A stretch of DNA of 64,000 nt from Mangifera indica (GCF_011075055.1 NC_058139.1:1580501-1644500), one strand, 5' to 3'. Numbered from the stretch's first letter, positions 12,988-25,630 are shown. Notes: a model not told the origin generated them from the letters alone. Numbers and translations are program-made.

Positions 12988-13757
12988 GCCTAAAATCAAC
13001 ACATTTGTTCCCACCTAACATACAGTGAAATCTTAAAATTTGATTTTTAAATTTTTAAAAATTATAGTATTTAAAAAAATAAAAGTTTATAGCATTTTAC
13101 CTTTTTAGTTTGAAAAATTAATAATTTTTTTAAAAAATTAAGTTTTGAAAAAAGACATTTTCCCCCTATATAGGGTTTCAAATTTTGTCAATGATTTTTT
13201 TGCAAATGAAAGTGGATCTTTCTCCCTTCGGTGTTTTCCCTTCGACTTACAACGTATGGATTTGACAAAATCTAGGTGAAATTCTTTTTATTCGGACCTT
13301 CATCATCTAAACAGATTGCTTTCATCTAAATACGATGAAGTCAATTTGTTTGAACGACAAAGGTCTAAATGAAGAGTTAAAACTCTTCGTCTGAATTTTA
13401 TTTAGATTTTGTCGAATACAAATATCGTTGGTCAAAGAAAAGCACCAAGGGGAGAGACACTACTGGGAGAAAGAGAGTTTAGTTGTTGTTCGACAAAAAA
13501 TCTTTGGCAAAATTTATAACCCTAGATAGAAGAAAAATGTTACTTTTCAAAACTTAATTTTTGAGAAAAATTATTATTTTTCTAAATTAAGGAGATAAAA
13601 TAATATAAACTTTTATTTTTAAATAATAATTTTACCTTTAACTTTAACTAAAAATTTTGATAGAAATTAGCTATGAATAAATATTAAAAATTTTAAAAAT
13701 AATAAGATAAAATTTTAAGATTTCATTATACTTTATGTGGGAATAAGTCTTTTAGCC
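12988..13757. mobile_element. Foldback Mutator-like element, diverged copy
   Basis: The left arm has GTTCCCACC, then AGTGAAATCTTAAAATTT. The right arm has the complement AAATTTTAAGATTTCATTAT ahead of TGTGGGAATAAGTCTTTTAGCC. Inside are the inverted blocks CCCCCTATATAGGGTTTC and AACCCTAGATAGAAG and a core with TCTTTCTCCC and GGGAGAAAGAG. The same order of blocks occurs in the 41583-42411 element. I see no clear 9-bp target duplication, so the boundaries are approximate. Confidence 0.6.
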
Positions 13758-14917
13758 TAATTTAAAATGTGTCATTTTCTTCATGTAAAATGGCTCACAT
13801 ATTATAATTATTATTGCATTTACAACAAGCTTCTTTTCCCCATTGGACCGTCCTTATTTTAGTCCTTATTAGGCCTTCATTTGTAATGAAAAATTCACCA
13901 AGTTTTCTTCTTGTTTTGCCCTCAAGAATAAGTTTGGATTATATTTCGTATTTTATATCAAAAATATAATTTTATTTATTATTTATTATGTATTATATAA
14001 TAATAAAATAATTTAAATAATATATTATCATTTAAAAAAACATAATAAATACTTTCTAAAATTATAAAATATATCAATATATCTCAATCACATTATTATT
14101 TTTTTAAAAGGATGTATCGAAATGATATATTAACGGTATCGTATCAATTTTTTATATATTATATGATACATATTATTTTTTATCTATATCGTATAATATG
14201 ATATGATATATATCATGTATCATCAATTATAGATTAGATATGATCATAACTAACTTGAGTTCGACTTCTAACTCAGATTAAATGAATTGAGTTCAAACTT
14301 GAATAAATTAAGTTTGAGTTAAAGATTAAACTTGTTTTTACAAACTAAGTTTCAGTCGATTTAAACATTTAAGTTCAATTTGGATATAGTCCAAAATCAC
14401 GTTGCATCTGAACTAAACTCAAACTAAAAAATTTTAAACCCATCATTCTTGATTTGGTCTTTCTAAATTTAAATCGAATTTGAATTAATTCTTATTTCAA
14501 CCCGATTCGAATAAAATGCAGCCTTACTTTATGAAGGGTATGTATGTCAAAGTGAGGGCAGGCATTCACCATCCCCTCAACGTAATAATCAGAAAGAAGC
14601 TTCTTCTTGAATTTTTATATTTCCTTTTCACTTAAAAATAAAACAAAAACACATGTCACCTCTCTCTGAAAAGACTGTTACCTATGAAGAAGCCAAGTGA
14701 AACGCAAGACCTTTCTCTTTAGAACTGCTATTTTTTTATCTTCTCCTTCCTTTACTGCCCAGCCCACATTCTGATTCTAGTTTCGCTCCACCTCCTTTGG
14801 ACCTCTACATTGTATTGTATTGTGTTTTGTGCTTGATTGTGTGATAATGGTGGTTTTCCGGCGAGTATTTCCGGAGCTCCTCTGAGTTTCGGGGTCTCCG
14901 GTGGAGCTCCAGATAAG

Positions 14918-17900
14918 ATGTTCAAGTCAGGTCGGTGGAGGTCCGACAAGAACAAGGTCAAAGCTGTCTTCAAGTTGCAGTTTCATGCAACTCAGGTAAC
15001 ATGTTTATAGATAGGCCTTATTTTTGTTTTTCTAGCAGTGACTGTGATATGTTTTTGGTTTCAGCTTTGGAGCTTGTTGGAGCTGACACTTTTCTTTTTC
15101 TTTTTGGGTTGAATTGGGTTCTGTTTGGTTTCTGAGAAAACGTAGGAAAAGAGAAGAAATTTTGGAAATTCTCATCTTGCGGGTATTCATAAGCTGATAA
15201 ACTTAACTCAATTTTCTAACAAATAAGGAGAGAGGCTTTGAAAGAGAAGAATGCTAATTTTATTTTCTTTTGATGGGTTTTATCGGCAATATAGAAATTT
15301 AAAAAATGATTTTTTTTTTTTGTATTATCAGGTGGCACCGTTGGGAGAAAATGCCTTGATGATATCTGTGGTTCCTGGGGATGTGGGAAAGCCAACGGTA
15401 AGATCAGAGAAGGCTATAATAGAAAATGGATGTTGTCGATGGGGAAATCCGATCTATGAGACTCTGAAATTTTCCAGGGAGCTCAAAACTGGGAAGATCA
15501 GTGAAAGAATTTACCATTTCATTCTCTCAACTGTAAGAAATGTTGCCAATTTTTTAGGTTTTATTGTATAGATTTTTTTATCAAGTGGTTGTTTATGATT
15601 ATGAGATTTTGTCTTGTTTGTTGTTGTTGTAGGGATCCTCAAAAGCTGGTTTACTTGGGGAAGTGTCGATCGATTTTGCTCATTATGCTGAGGCAACTAA
15701 AGTTTCTAATGTTTCCCTGCCCTTAAAGAATTCACTGTCAAAAGCAGTTTTGCATGTTAGTACTCTCTTTCTCATATTTATGTCTTTCACGGCAGATAGT
15801 GGTGGAACATTTTCAAAAGTTTTTGTAACAACCCTATCAAATCCCACATCCACGGGAGAGATGCATATGGGCATGCCACATCTTTGTCAAGACGTTTTTA
15901 TGTTGCAAAGTCCAAATGCAAATCTGTGACAAATTGTGTGTTCAAAACCAACAATATTTTTCTCAGTAGGCCAGACTATTGTAGCAGGATATTATAGTTT
16001 TCATGTGACATCTGCTTGCAATTGCGGTTTAATGTTAACATTGGAAATTTTAATGCTGAGTAAAATGCAAAAAACTGAAATCTGCCCTTTCCCTTTGGTA
16101 GGTCTCTATACAAAGGGTTCAAGAAAATGTCCATCAAAGGTAAACTGGATTTCATTTTTAAATTGTTTACTATCATAGCTGTCATGGATTGTGATTGCAA
16201 ATTTTCGTCTTCTTTGAGAATATATTCAGAGAAACAGAGGAAAATGAAGATGCAAGCATTACAAACCATGGTAGGAGTCTGTGGATGCAAATAAGCAACA
16301 CTGAATCTTGGGAAAGCAACAACAGCAGCAATTCTACTGAAGTAAGATCTCCTCTTGCCTACAAAAGGATATGATTATGTTCTCTTCTTTTTTCCTTTTT
16401 CTTTTTTATTTACTTTTTCCACACATTTTTTTTCCATGGGGACAATGTGTTGGGTTTGAGGAAGACTGGGAGTTCGATTGGTGTCTGTGGGATTTGAAGT
16501 TTTAAACAATTAGACAGTTATATTTCCTGGGAACTGTCCTTTTTTCCCCCTTATATTTTCTGATGCAAATGATTGATAAAAGTATGTTTCTTCTGCGTTT
16601 TTCTTTATTTCACAGGATGAACCTCATAAAACTGTCCTCAATGCTGAATTGAATGGCAACTTCAGAGCATCTAGTGGATCTGACATTACATTGTCAAGTT
16701 CTGGAAGTGGTTCTGGGCTCAATACCCCACGAGACCAGATCCCTAGTAGCTTTCTGTCATCCCTGAGCCACACTGCAGTGCCCAATAAACCAACAGAGAA
16801 TACCAAAGGGACAATCTATGAAGAGCAACAAAGATTGCGATGTGAGTGGTCAGTCAGTTCAGATCATGGAATAAGTACTGATGACTCCACAAATGGCTAT
16901 CAAGACACTTTTGTAAGAGAAAGGTCTCAACAGGATTCAGATAATGAGATTGAAAAACTCAAGTCTGAGCTTGTTGCTTTGACAAGGCAGGCGAATTTGT
17001 CAGAGTTGGAATTACAGACACTGAGAAAGCAAATTGTTAAAGAAAGTAGAAGGGGACAGGATCTATCCAGGGAAGTTGTCAGCCTAAAAGAGGAGAGAGA
17101 TCTACTCATGGTGGAATGTGAGAGACTAAAGACTTTTCAGAAGCATATGGATGAAGCTGAAGTCAAAAACAAGTTGCAGTTTGAGGGAAGGGATCCCTGG
17201 GTTCTTATTGAGGAAATCAGACAAGAAGTGCAATATGAGAAAGACCTGAATGCAAATCTACGGATACAATTGCAAAAGACACAGGAATCAAATTCTGAGT
17301 TAATGCTTGCTGTACAAGACCTAGATGAAATGTTGGAACAGAGAAACAGAGAGATTTCCAATCCATCCAACAAATTACAACACCGTGACAATGCTGAAGA
17401 GTTCAGGGGAAACTGTTTTAGGAGTGAGACAGACGATTATGAAGAACAAAAGGCACTGGAAAAGCTGGTTAAGGAACACAGAGATGCCAAGGAGACATAC
17501 ATGCTGGAACAAAAGGTCGTGGACCTCTACAGTGAAATAGAGATCTATAGAAGAGATAAAGATGAGCTAGAGATGCAAGTGGAACAGCTTGCCCTTGATT
17601 ATGAGATACTGAAGCAAGAAAATCATGATCTCTCATATAAATTAGAGCAAAGTCAGCTGCAAGAACAGCTGAAGATGCACTATGAATGCTCTTCTTCGTT
17701 TGAGAATATAAGTGAACTTGAAACTCAAATTGAGAATTTGGAGAGTGAACTCAAGAAGCAGTCAAAAGAATTCTCTGATTCTTTAGCCACCATAAAAGAA
17801 CTTGAAGCCCATATCAAGGACTTGGAGGAAGAATTGGAGAGGCAGGGACTAATGCATGAAGCAGATCTGGGAGCTGTGACACGTGCCAAAATTGAGCAGG

Positions 17901-20046
17901 AGCAAAGAGCAATTCAAGCTGAGGAAGCCTTGCGAAAGACAAGATTGAAAAATGCTAACACAGCTGAGAGGCTACAAGAGGAATTTAGAAGGCTCTCTGC
18001 ACAAATGGCCTCTACATTTGATGCAAATGAGAAGGTGGCTATGAAAGCCTTGGCAGAAGCCAGTGAATTGCGCATGGAGAAAAGCCACCTAGAAGAAATG
18101 CTCAGGAATGCTCATGAAGAACTCCTATCAGCTAGAGATGATCATGAGACAAAATTCTGTCAACTTTACGACCAGATAAATAAGAAAACAGAGCAGATAG
18201 AGCAGCTGTTGGAGGAGATTGACCATATATCCAAGCAGCTTGGGCGGCAAAAGGTGCACGAGGAAGAAGTTTGTGGGGCTCTCTCCGTGGAGATTTGGCA
18301 GCTAAAATCTGAGATTGAAAAACTCAGGACAAATAATGATCTTCTCTCTGTAAAAGCAGAACAGAAAGAAAGTTTGAGAATTGAATTGGAAGAAATGAAG
18401 AAGTCAGTCAAGGAAAGTGAGCAGCTGTTACAAAAAGGGAATATGGAGAGGCATGAACTGGTAAATAAAATTGCTTTAATGAAGAAGCAAGCAGAGAAAT
18501 CACAGGAGGAGCTACTGAGATTAAGGCATCTCAAGGATGAAAAGGAGGCAGCATTTGAACTCTTAAAATCAGAGGTCGAAGTGCACAAGGCTCAGTGTAA
18601 TGACTTGAAACATTCACTATTTGAGGACGAGTTAGAGAAAGAAAAACTTAGAAAGCAGGTTTTTCAGTTAAAGGGTGACCTTAAGAAGAAAGAAGATGCA
18701 TACACCGTTCTTGAGAAGAAGATGAAGGATGGCAACAGAAGAGGGTCAATTTCTGATGGTGCAAGAACTGCTTCAAGAAACAGTAAACCTGTTCCCATTG
18801 CTCAAGGATCTAAAGAGGTTGCCAGTTTGAGAGAAAAGATAAGAATGCTTGAGGTAAATGTGCTACTCAATATAGTATATGGAACTGAATATATGAGTTG
18901 AAAATGTTTGTCTTAAGTGCAAAATTTGTGGGCATGTATAAATTTATCAATGGTTTAGCACTACAAAACGACGATCCTGACATTCCTGCTTATGCCTGAT
19001 AGTGTTTTATGAAAATGTGTTTCTTCAATTGTTTATTCTATTTATGATGGATATAGTGACCTGGGTACTGGTAATTGTATTGTTTGGCAGGGACAAATAA
19101 AGTTGAAGGAGACTGCTTTGGAGACCTCAACAAATTCATTTTTAGAGAAGGAAAAGGATCTTCGCAAAAAGATAGAAGAATTGGAATTCAGAGTGGAAGA
19201 GTTTGATCAGAATAGCAGTTTCTGCAAATTATCATTTGGAAAGGTTGGCAAATTTATGTATCATGTAATGATTCAGAGACATGCATTAATTCATAAAACA
19301 AACAACTTAAGGGTAACTGCAGACACTGTATACCATGTGAGGAACATGCATCAAGATGTTTGGATAATATCATGATATCATTAAATCATAACAAATTATG
19401 TTTAACCTGTTCAGTTCTTTTTGTCATGGTTTGAGGACTTGTTTAAGTTTTCGTTGAGCAATATCTTTTCTGGTTAATGCTTTGCATTATTTTCAGTCGA
19501 ATGTTCCGAAGTCCTGAGTTTATTTCAAAGTTGAACTTATTATATTTGCTTTGTTAGTGCTACAAAGTGAAAATTCCACATTAATTTCTACAATGTTTCA
19601 TCTTGTGACGCAGGTAGCTGAAGAAATAAGAAGCCCAGCTGAAGTTCTGAGCAGCTCATCATGCCTGTTCAAGGAAAATGGAAATTTCATGCCACCAGTC
19701 AATAGGTATGGACTTGAGGAATGATTTTTTTTTTCTATAATTCTATTGATATCATAATAATAACAAAACTAACTCAATGCTGATCGTTACTGTTCTTCTC
19801 AGCAACAATGGTAATTTATCAGAGAAAGAACTGAAACCATCTACCATAGACAATAAAATTGGCAACCTCGATGACATGTTGACTGAATTAGCATCTCTGA
19901 AAGAAAAAAATAAATCCATGGAAAGCGAGCTTAAGGATATGCAAGAGAGATATTCAGAGATAAGTCTCAAGTTTGCTGAGGTAGAAGGTGAAAGACAAGA
20001 GCTTGTGATGACCGTACGCAACCTCAAGAATGCCAAGAAGAGCTAG
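14918..20046 (+). CDS. NT-C2 domain long coiled-coil protein
   Basis: Nine exons join in phase: 14918-14995, 15332-15532, 15633-15755, 16102-16139, 16230-16341, 16616-18853, 19091-19243, 19614-19705 and 19803-20046. They give about 1,092 residues. Residues 1 to about 135 form the NT-C2 (EEIG1/EHBP1-type) domain, starting MFKSGRWRSDKNKVKAVFKL and including KISERIYHFILSTGSSKAGL and GEVSIDFAHYAEA. A Ser-rich linker (about 185-240) follows. The large sixth exon then encodes heptad coiled coil almost to the C-terminus. Plant relatives are annotated as myosin heavy chain-related or USO1-like and are presumed membrane-tethering or cytoskeletal linkers; no enzymatic role is expected. Intron positions match the domain borders, and the 2.2-kb coiled-coil exon is typical of the family. 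The start is the first ATG after a GC-richer leader. I see no frame damage. Confidence 0.93.
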
Positions 20047-20693
20047 TAACTGTTTCCTTGGTATACGCTGAAACCTATATACAATGTATAGCTGCATCAC
20101 CTGTGCGTGCCCTTTCACAGAAAAACAAACATAGACGTGGCGGTTCCATCACAGTGAATAAATTAAATTGTACAAATCTTATGAAAGTTTACCTTGTAGT
20201 TTCCATAGGTCATTGTCTTCAGTATCTTATTCATGCTGTTTCCTAAATTTTTTTTCCCTTTGGTTCAAAGTTTGTCATGATCTATGTGAAGATTTATCAT
20301 TAATATATTCATTCATTTTTCCTGGTAAACAATATAAGCTTAGTCACTATTTGCCCTAAGCAGAATTACAGCTTTCATGTTTCCAATCCATTGTGCATTA
20401 ACATCGAGGCAAATGTATCCCAATTTCAGTTTAACAAAACTATCAGGCTACCTCTTTTTCGGTCAAAAGCATCATTCCTTTGGAACTTACTGGGGAAAGA
20501 AAAGATTACATTATTTCCTTTCCACGCTCCAACATGCTTGGGTTTGATCGATTAAATATTAAGAGCCCTGTGATATAACCCCACATAATTGAGAATAGAT
20601 GGGTCATATTGGATCCATCTCTTATTAGTAAGCTATGAGATATTTGAATGTATTATACAGTGAGAAGATGAAGGGGAGCTCCACCGATAGAAC

Positions 20694-20744
<51 letters not shown>

Positions 20745-21251
20745 GATCATTCTTTAAGAGAACAAGGGTAACCTTACCCACCATCCATTAGACTAATCCT
20801 TTGCTCTGCTGTCATTCGTTTAAGTATACAGTAAATTACAAATCCCTGAAAATATTTATGTTCCCTTTTCGATCTTTTTAGTTTTTAAATTTCCACTCTG
20901 CTAGCGAAGCTCCAGTTTCAGAATTTAGACCCTATAGTGAAGAAAATTAAGAAAAGGGATTGTATTATTATTATTTTTTTAAAATTACTGGTTTAACGTA
21001 TCAACTGAAAAAATTCAGGGGCATAGAAATGACAATGTTCTGTAAGTTTCTTCTATGTCACACAGTGATACTCGATTGACAGCAATATCAACAAAAAGAA
21101 AAAGGGTGCTATGAGAGTCAATTTCTGAGGTACAAATGGTTGAAATTCCCACTAAAAAAAAAAAACCAGAAAACAGTTAGATTCTTTCAGGGTTAGAAAA
21201 AAAAAAAAAACTCAGTTCTATGTTGCAACTAATGAGAATTTTGAAAAACAG
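20047..21251. other. 3' flank of the NT-C2 gene and intergenic
   Basis: This holds the 3' untranslated region of the coiled-coil gene, a TA/GA microsatellite at 20694-20746, and poly-A runs near 21150-21210 next to the 3' end of the minus-strand LOR gene. I see no gene. Confidence 0.6.
20694..20746. repeat. Compound (TA)n(GA)n microsatellite
   Basis: A TA run of about 15 bp passes directly into about 35 bp of GA repeats with one interruption (GACAGA). Confidence 0.9.
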
Positions 21252-21800
21252 TTACAATCTCTGATGTATAAGTCCATACACAGTCACAAGAGCCATAATG
21301 AGAGAGTGATCTATATGAGGCTCGACCACCAAACTCAAAACATCATCTCCTAGAACTACTCCTGAAGATGACTGCTTTCGTTTAGCCTCTGCAACAACAC
21401 CTCCCCTCCTGCAGTCTATGATCTTGAATTCTGATTTACCAGCCAAGCCCTCTAATCTATAGCAACCAGCTTCAGCATCGACAACACCCTTTCTGGTTAC
21501 TTTAAACTTCGGTTTCTCTTTCCTCAAGCTTGAACTATCTCCTTCATAACCCTCCCATCTTCCTAAAAACCATACCCTTCGGAGTATTGTGTACAGAACT
21601 TTGCCGCGGAGATCCATGAGATAAACTTCACTGCTGCCTTTCTTGTCATAGTTGTCTATACGGTAGACAATCTCTCCGTTTTCATTGTAAACGGTGCATC
21701 CATTTGCTTGCATCACAAGGGATTTCATCCATATGGTGAATGATTCTCTCCTTGAAGAAACATTGGGCAAACCAGGTGGGAGAGGATGAACCTTGGCCAT
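21252..21800 (-). CDS. LURP-one-related (LOR) protein, intronless
   Basis: A 182-residue frame begins MAKVHPLPPGLPN. The LOR/DUF567 domain fills the protein: ESFTIWMKSLVMQANGCTVY, then GEIVYRIDNYDKKGS, then EVYLMDLRGKVLYTI, GRWEGYEGD, SSGVVLGDDVLSLVVEP and a C-terminal hydrophobic helix (SLIMALVTVYGLI). LOR proteins have a tubby-like beta barrel around a central helix. LURP1 itself supports defence against oomycetes in Arabidopsis, but most members have no known role. The frame opens nine bases earlier with GTG, so the ATG at 21800 is the start. A TATA-like CTATTTAAAC lies at 21871-21880. The paralogue at 24902-25630 is split into three exons, and this copy is continuous across both intron sites. 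Confidence 0.94.
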   Translation of the reverse strand: MAKVHPLPPGLPNVSSRRESFTIWMKSLVMQANGCTVYNENGEIVYRIDNYDKKGSSEVYLMDLRGKVLYTILRRVWFLGRWEGYEGDSSSLRKEKPKFKVTRKGVVDAEAGCYRLEGLAGKSEFKIIDCRRGGVVAEAKRKQSSSGVVLGDDVLSLVVEPHIDHSLIMALVTVYGLIHQRL

Positions 21801-21870
21801 GGACTTCACTGTGAGAGAGAACTCTTTGCTTTGAGATGAAGCTTGACTATGAGAGTAAAGCTTTAGTAAT

Positions 21871-21880
21871 GTTTAAATAG
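21871..21880 (-). promoter_or_regulatory. TATA box of the intronless LOR gene
   Basis: On the minus strand this reads CTATTTAAAC, about 71 bp upstream of the ATG. It shows the intronless copy keeps a plausible promoter. Confidence 0.45.
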
Positions 21881-22400
21881 AGATGTATGATTTTGAGGCC
21901 TAGAGCAGAGAAAGTTCCGAGCAAATTTTGATGAGATTAATCCTATTTTATCACGTTTATGGTATGCGTAAATGGGAAATGGCTGCACAAAAGTAATTGC
22001 AAATAAATGAGTTACCGACTCAGTATGAGGATCATAATCTTTCCTATATTTTAAGTGATCTTCTAGAACTACTATTTAAAAAAAAAGGCTATCCCATGTG
22101 CGGGTAAGCTTAACTCTCGAGAATTGTATTACAGGTAACATCATCTAACCATCAGATGATTGATATCCAATGAAATGACAAATGGTAATACGTATTACCT
22201 GGACGTATATTGCAATAAAAAAAGAGACTAATGTTTATTGCTCCAAAACACTAATGAAGAAAGAGTTTTTTGGACTTCATTACTAGAAGGAAGCTTATCG
22301 TTTTTCTATAGCCATCTTAGTTAGCAACGAGATTCGATCAATTTTGATCTCTAAGAGAACTCTTTAGAATTATCTCCAAAATTCATCAAGATGCATTATT

Positions 22401-22692
22401 ATGTAGATTTAATCATTTAATTTGCTTCTATCTTATTCATATCCATCTATCGATTCTCTTGTGAGTTGTTTTTGTAACTTATCTTCATGTATTCAAATAC
22501 TTTTTTTTTTTTTTTTTCATTTTTTAAAAGACAAAGAGGTGCACATGTAGATTTAATCGATTAGGTTGCCTCATCATATTCATATCCATATCCATCTACT
22601 GATTACCTCATTAGTAATTTTGTAGCTTATCTTCCTGTATTCTAATGCTTACTATATTTCTCCTTTCATTTTTTTAAAGGCAAAGAGGTGTC
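22401..22692. repeat. Imperfect direct duplication of about 145 bp
   Basis: Unit 1 (22401-22544) and unit 2 (22545 to about 22692) both start ATGTAGATTTAATC. They share CATATCCATCTA, GATT, TAATTTTGTAGCTTATCTTC-like and ATGTATTC-like blocks. Both end in a pyrimidine tract followed by TTTTTTAAA(A)G(A/G)CAAAGAGGTG. Unit 1 has a longer T-run. The end of each unit looks like an intron 3' border entering an exon. Confidence 0.8.
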
Positions 22693-22857
22693 CCTGTAAA
22701 GCGTGGCCGAGCTCGTACTGGTCGGTTCCGTGCTTGTGTCGATTGTCCCAATGACTTTGATGTGCAGAAAGAAGCGTTCACTCGTATTAAGGCTGCTAGC
22801 CAATTAATGTTGACCAACATGAACAGAATGAAAGCCTTTTCTGCTTGTCATCTTTAG
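22681..22857 (+). pseudogene. Orphan exon-like fragment, family unknown
   Basis: Reading from CAA at 22681 gives 58 codons before a TAG. The peptide starts QRGVPVKRGRARTGRFRAC, continues DCPNDFDVQKEAF and ends with IKAASQLMLTNMNRMKA. It is much more GC-rich and protein-like than its flanks. It is preceded by a pyrimidine tract and AAAGG, as if by a splice acceptor, but has no ATG start. I do not recognise the family. It is probably a captured or leftover terminal exon, since no neighbouring upstream exon in the same direction is visible. It could instead be a small expressed protein with an upstream exon I missed. Confidence 0.45.
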
Positions 22858-24901
22858 TTATGCCCGACATGGTAGGGACTTTGATGGAATGAAGCCGGTT
22901 GTTCTTGGTCCCTTCCTACTTTGCCTTCCAATCCAACATATTTTCATAATAATTTAAGATGAAGATGAAGATTCCATGTCATCCCACATACAACCTCTAT
23001 CTATATTAGTTAAGGAGATTAAATTAATCTCAACCAAATCCAGATTTTGCTCAAAATTAGATGTAGCATTTTTGGCCAAATCTCACGTTAACTTAATACA
23101 AATGTTAAATACAAACATCATAGACTTCAACTTTTAAACTAATATTTATTCAAAATAGACAATATTTTAATAACAAAAGATTACTCATACGACAAAACAA
23201 CCAATAAAAGATAGATTAAGGAAGAAATAAAAAAATTCATATTATTTGAAAGCACTAATATATATATGTTTAGGGTTGAATTTAATCTAAGTTACTCTAG
23301 TTTGGATTAAATAACCTAGATTCAAGTTAAGAATTGGGTATCTCTTTATAAAACGAGTCAAATGTGAGTCAATCAAAATATTTAAGTTTAAATTGATTTA
23401 AATAAAATCTGAAATAAAATATTTTAAAAACGAATTCAAATCTCAATTTATCAATTTTAAACTAATTCTAAGGATCGTTGATTAGAATATACTTAATTAT
23501 ATATATAGTATTTATCAAAGTTCCAAGACATTGCATGAAAAACTAGTAGAATCTGAACTTCTCGTGCAAGATTTTTCTTATTTATGATGTAAAAGTGACG
23601 TATTAATTTCCAACTTTATAAGGTTGTATGGCATTGCATGAAAAGTCAGTGTCAAAAATCGCATAATCAAGACTTAGAATATGTTCTATTCAATATGCAC
23701 GTGGAACATGCTGAGTTGCGCATGTTAAATGTTCGTGTAACACAAAACATGTAACATGGCTTTACGCTTGTGATTCACACAACTCTCACTTGGTATGTCA
23801 AAGATAAAGCCCTTGTTGGACTGCCATTGTTGAGTGAAAGAACATTAATATCTGTTATACGGTAACTTCAAAATGTGGATTGTCTTTCTTGAAAATGATC
23901 AGTTGATATGTGAATAGACATATTTTACTTAGAGAATGTAATTTATTCATTCCTTTCATATCCTAAGTTAAAAATCAATAATTTCTTTCTTAATCGTTGC
24001 TAAAAAGTTATTATTTAAAGTTAAAAAATTAGAGAAAAGATTATCCAAGGAAAATAAGAAAGATAAGAAGAAATATAATTAGTTCAAGAAACTTCATTTT
24101 ATTAAAAAATATTAGTTTTAACGAGAAAAATAATAATGAAAAAATCATATCTCATCGTTATGAATACTTTTTTAATAATTTTAGTTATTAATTATTTATA
24201 CTTTTGTTAAAACCAAAAAAATTTATAACTTTAATAATTTGAAATTGATCGTTAATAATTTACTTTCAATAATTGAAAAGTTTTAATGAGAGGAAATTTA
24301 TTCTATTGGGTAGTTGGTTGGCAATTGAATTCCCAAACCTAAAGATATTGACTTGATTAAAAGAAGAGCATGTTTAAATTGATATGCTCATTTATGTACA
24401 TTACCAGGTTTGTCATTGTACAGTGGATTGGGATGAGATCATCACGCACTTTCTCATGAGAACGAATTCTCATTTTCTTCCTTATTAGTTCCTGAATTTG
24501 TGTATTACAGAAAATTTCTGAAGCAATTCGATCGTAAGTATGCATACAATTCAAACTGAATAGGGAGTATAAGAATGCATGTCTCTATATGTTTCTTTTC
24601 TCTTTCTGTTGATTTCAATCATCTCTCTAGCAGTGTTCCTAGCTATTTCAAAGGTAGATTCGAACAAAACCAATTCAGATTCGATTCAATATTTAACTGT
24701 TGAGTTTAAGCTGAAACCCATTTCAAGATTAGTACTAGCATTGTCAAGCTTGTTACTCTTTTAATTGAATATTCAATAATCTTTTTTCTCTGTTGATTAT
24801 TCTATTTTATGAACTCAAAAACCATTTCAGATTTTTAAAATAAGAAGAATAATAAAAACATCCTGCTCTGCAAAATTGTGCTTGATGAGAAGATTTATCA
24901 T

Positions 24902-25630
24902 TTACATTTTTCGATTGATCAATCCATAGACGATGACGAGAGCTATGATAAAGGAACGATCGACATAGGGTTCCACGCTCAAAGTCAATACGTCTTCTCC
25001 TAGCAAGATTCCAGAAGACGACTGCTTTCGATTTGCCTGCAGATGCAGTCAAAATTGTTATGGACTGTCTTCGTAATGATCAAAACAAATTAAAAACTAA
25101 CCTCTGCAATCATCTTTCCGTCGTTATTCACTATCTTAAATTCTGCTTTCCGGCCTGACGATCTCACAATCCAATGTTTATCATGTCCAGCTCTAACTTC
25201 ACAAGCTAAATCTCCCATAAAAAAGTATTTGCAGTGCTTTTTCACTCTAAACCATGGCTTTTCCTTCTTTATGCTACAGCTGCTGCTCCATTTATAGCCT
25301 TCCCACCGTTCAAAAACCAGAAATTTCTGCATCAAAATACGTCACTCCATAAATATAACATATCACAAACACTAACTATATGTATTAGGATAGTCATAGT
25401 ACCTTTCTTTTTATAGTGAAGAGAACTTTGCCACGAAGATCCATGAGATAAACTTCGTCTCTGGACTTCCTGTCATAGTTATCAACGCGATAGACAATCT
25501 GGCCATTGGAATCAAAAACTGTGCAACCCTTTGAATGGCATAAAAGAGACTTCATCCATATCGTGAATGACTCTCTTTCTGCAGTCATGAAAGGAGAAAC
25601 AATGGGTGTTTTAGGGTAAACTTTAGCCAT
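24902..25630 (-). CDS. LURP-one-related (LOR) protein, three exons
   Basis: Exons 25403-25630, 25102-25326 and 24902-25036 join in phase 0 at both introns and give 195 residues. The start is MAKVYPKTPIVSPFMTAER. LOR blocks follow: ESFTIWMKSLLCHSKGCTVF, GQIVYRVDNYDRKS, EVYLMDLRGKVLFTIKRK, then RWEGYKWSSS, KAEFKIVNN, SSSGILLGEDVLTLSVEP and YVDRSFIIALVIVYGLI. The open frame extends a little upstream from a TTG, but TTGCAG just before suggests an intron acceptor in the 5' leader, so the ATG at 25630 is taken. It is a close paralogue of the intronless LOR gene 3.1 kb away, with the same orientation. The middle block has several Lys/Cys substitutions compared with the neighbour. The tubby-like fold is expected; the role is unknown. 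Confidence 0.92.

Larger units (their letters stand above)
7936..14917. other. Long intergenic region, no convincing gene
   Basis: About 7 kb without a recognisable protein. A dispersed repeat of TTTGACTCAAATT / GAATTTGAGC type fills 8600-9190, with a relative at 14220-14520. A 162-codon frame at 9342-9830 is hydrophobic but resembles nothing. 11400-11580, 11800-11950 and 12590-12720 are nearly pure AT. Trinucleotide ATA runs occur near 12240. A foldback element lies at 12988-13757. The last 250 bp become CT-rich and probably hold the promoter and leader of the NT-C2 gene. Confidence 0.55.
21881..24901. other. Region between the two LOR genes
   Basis: This contains the 144-bp tandem duplication and orphan exon-like fragment (22401-22857). 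It also holds a GAATTTAAGTT-type dispersed repeat at 23270-23470, strongly AT-rich DNA (23900-24300) and short meaningless frames. I recognise no intact gene. Confidence 0.55.

Noticed and set aside
18166..18588. Ser/Cys-rich minus-strand frame in the coiled-coil exon
   Set aside because: Antisense reading of Glu/Lys-rich coiled coil; an artefact of codon composition.
21801..21809. Upstream non-ATG start of the intronless LOR gene
   Set aside because: The frame opens with GTG. The first ATG is at 21800 and matches the MAKV start of the paralogue.
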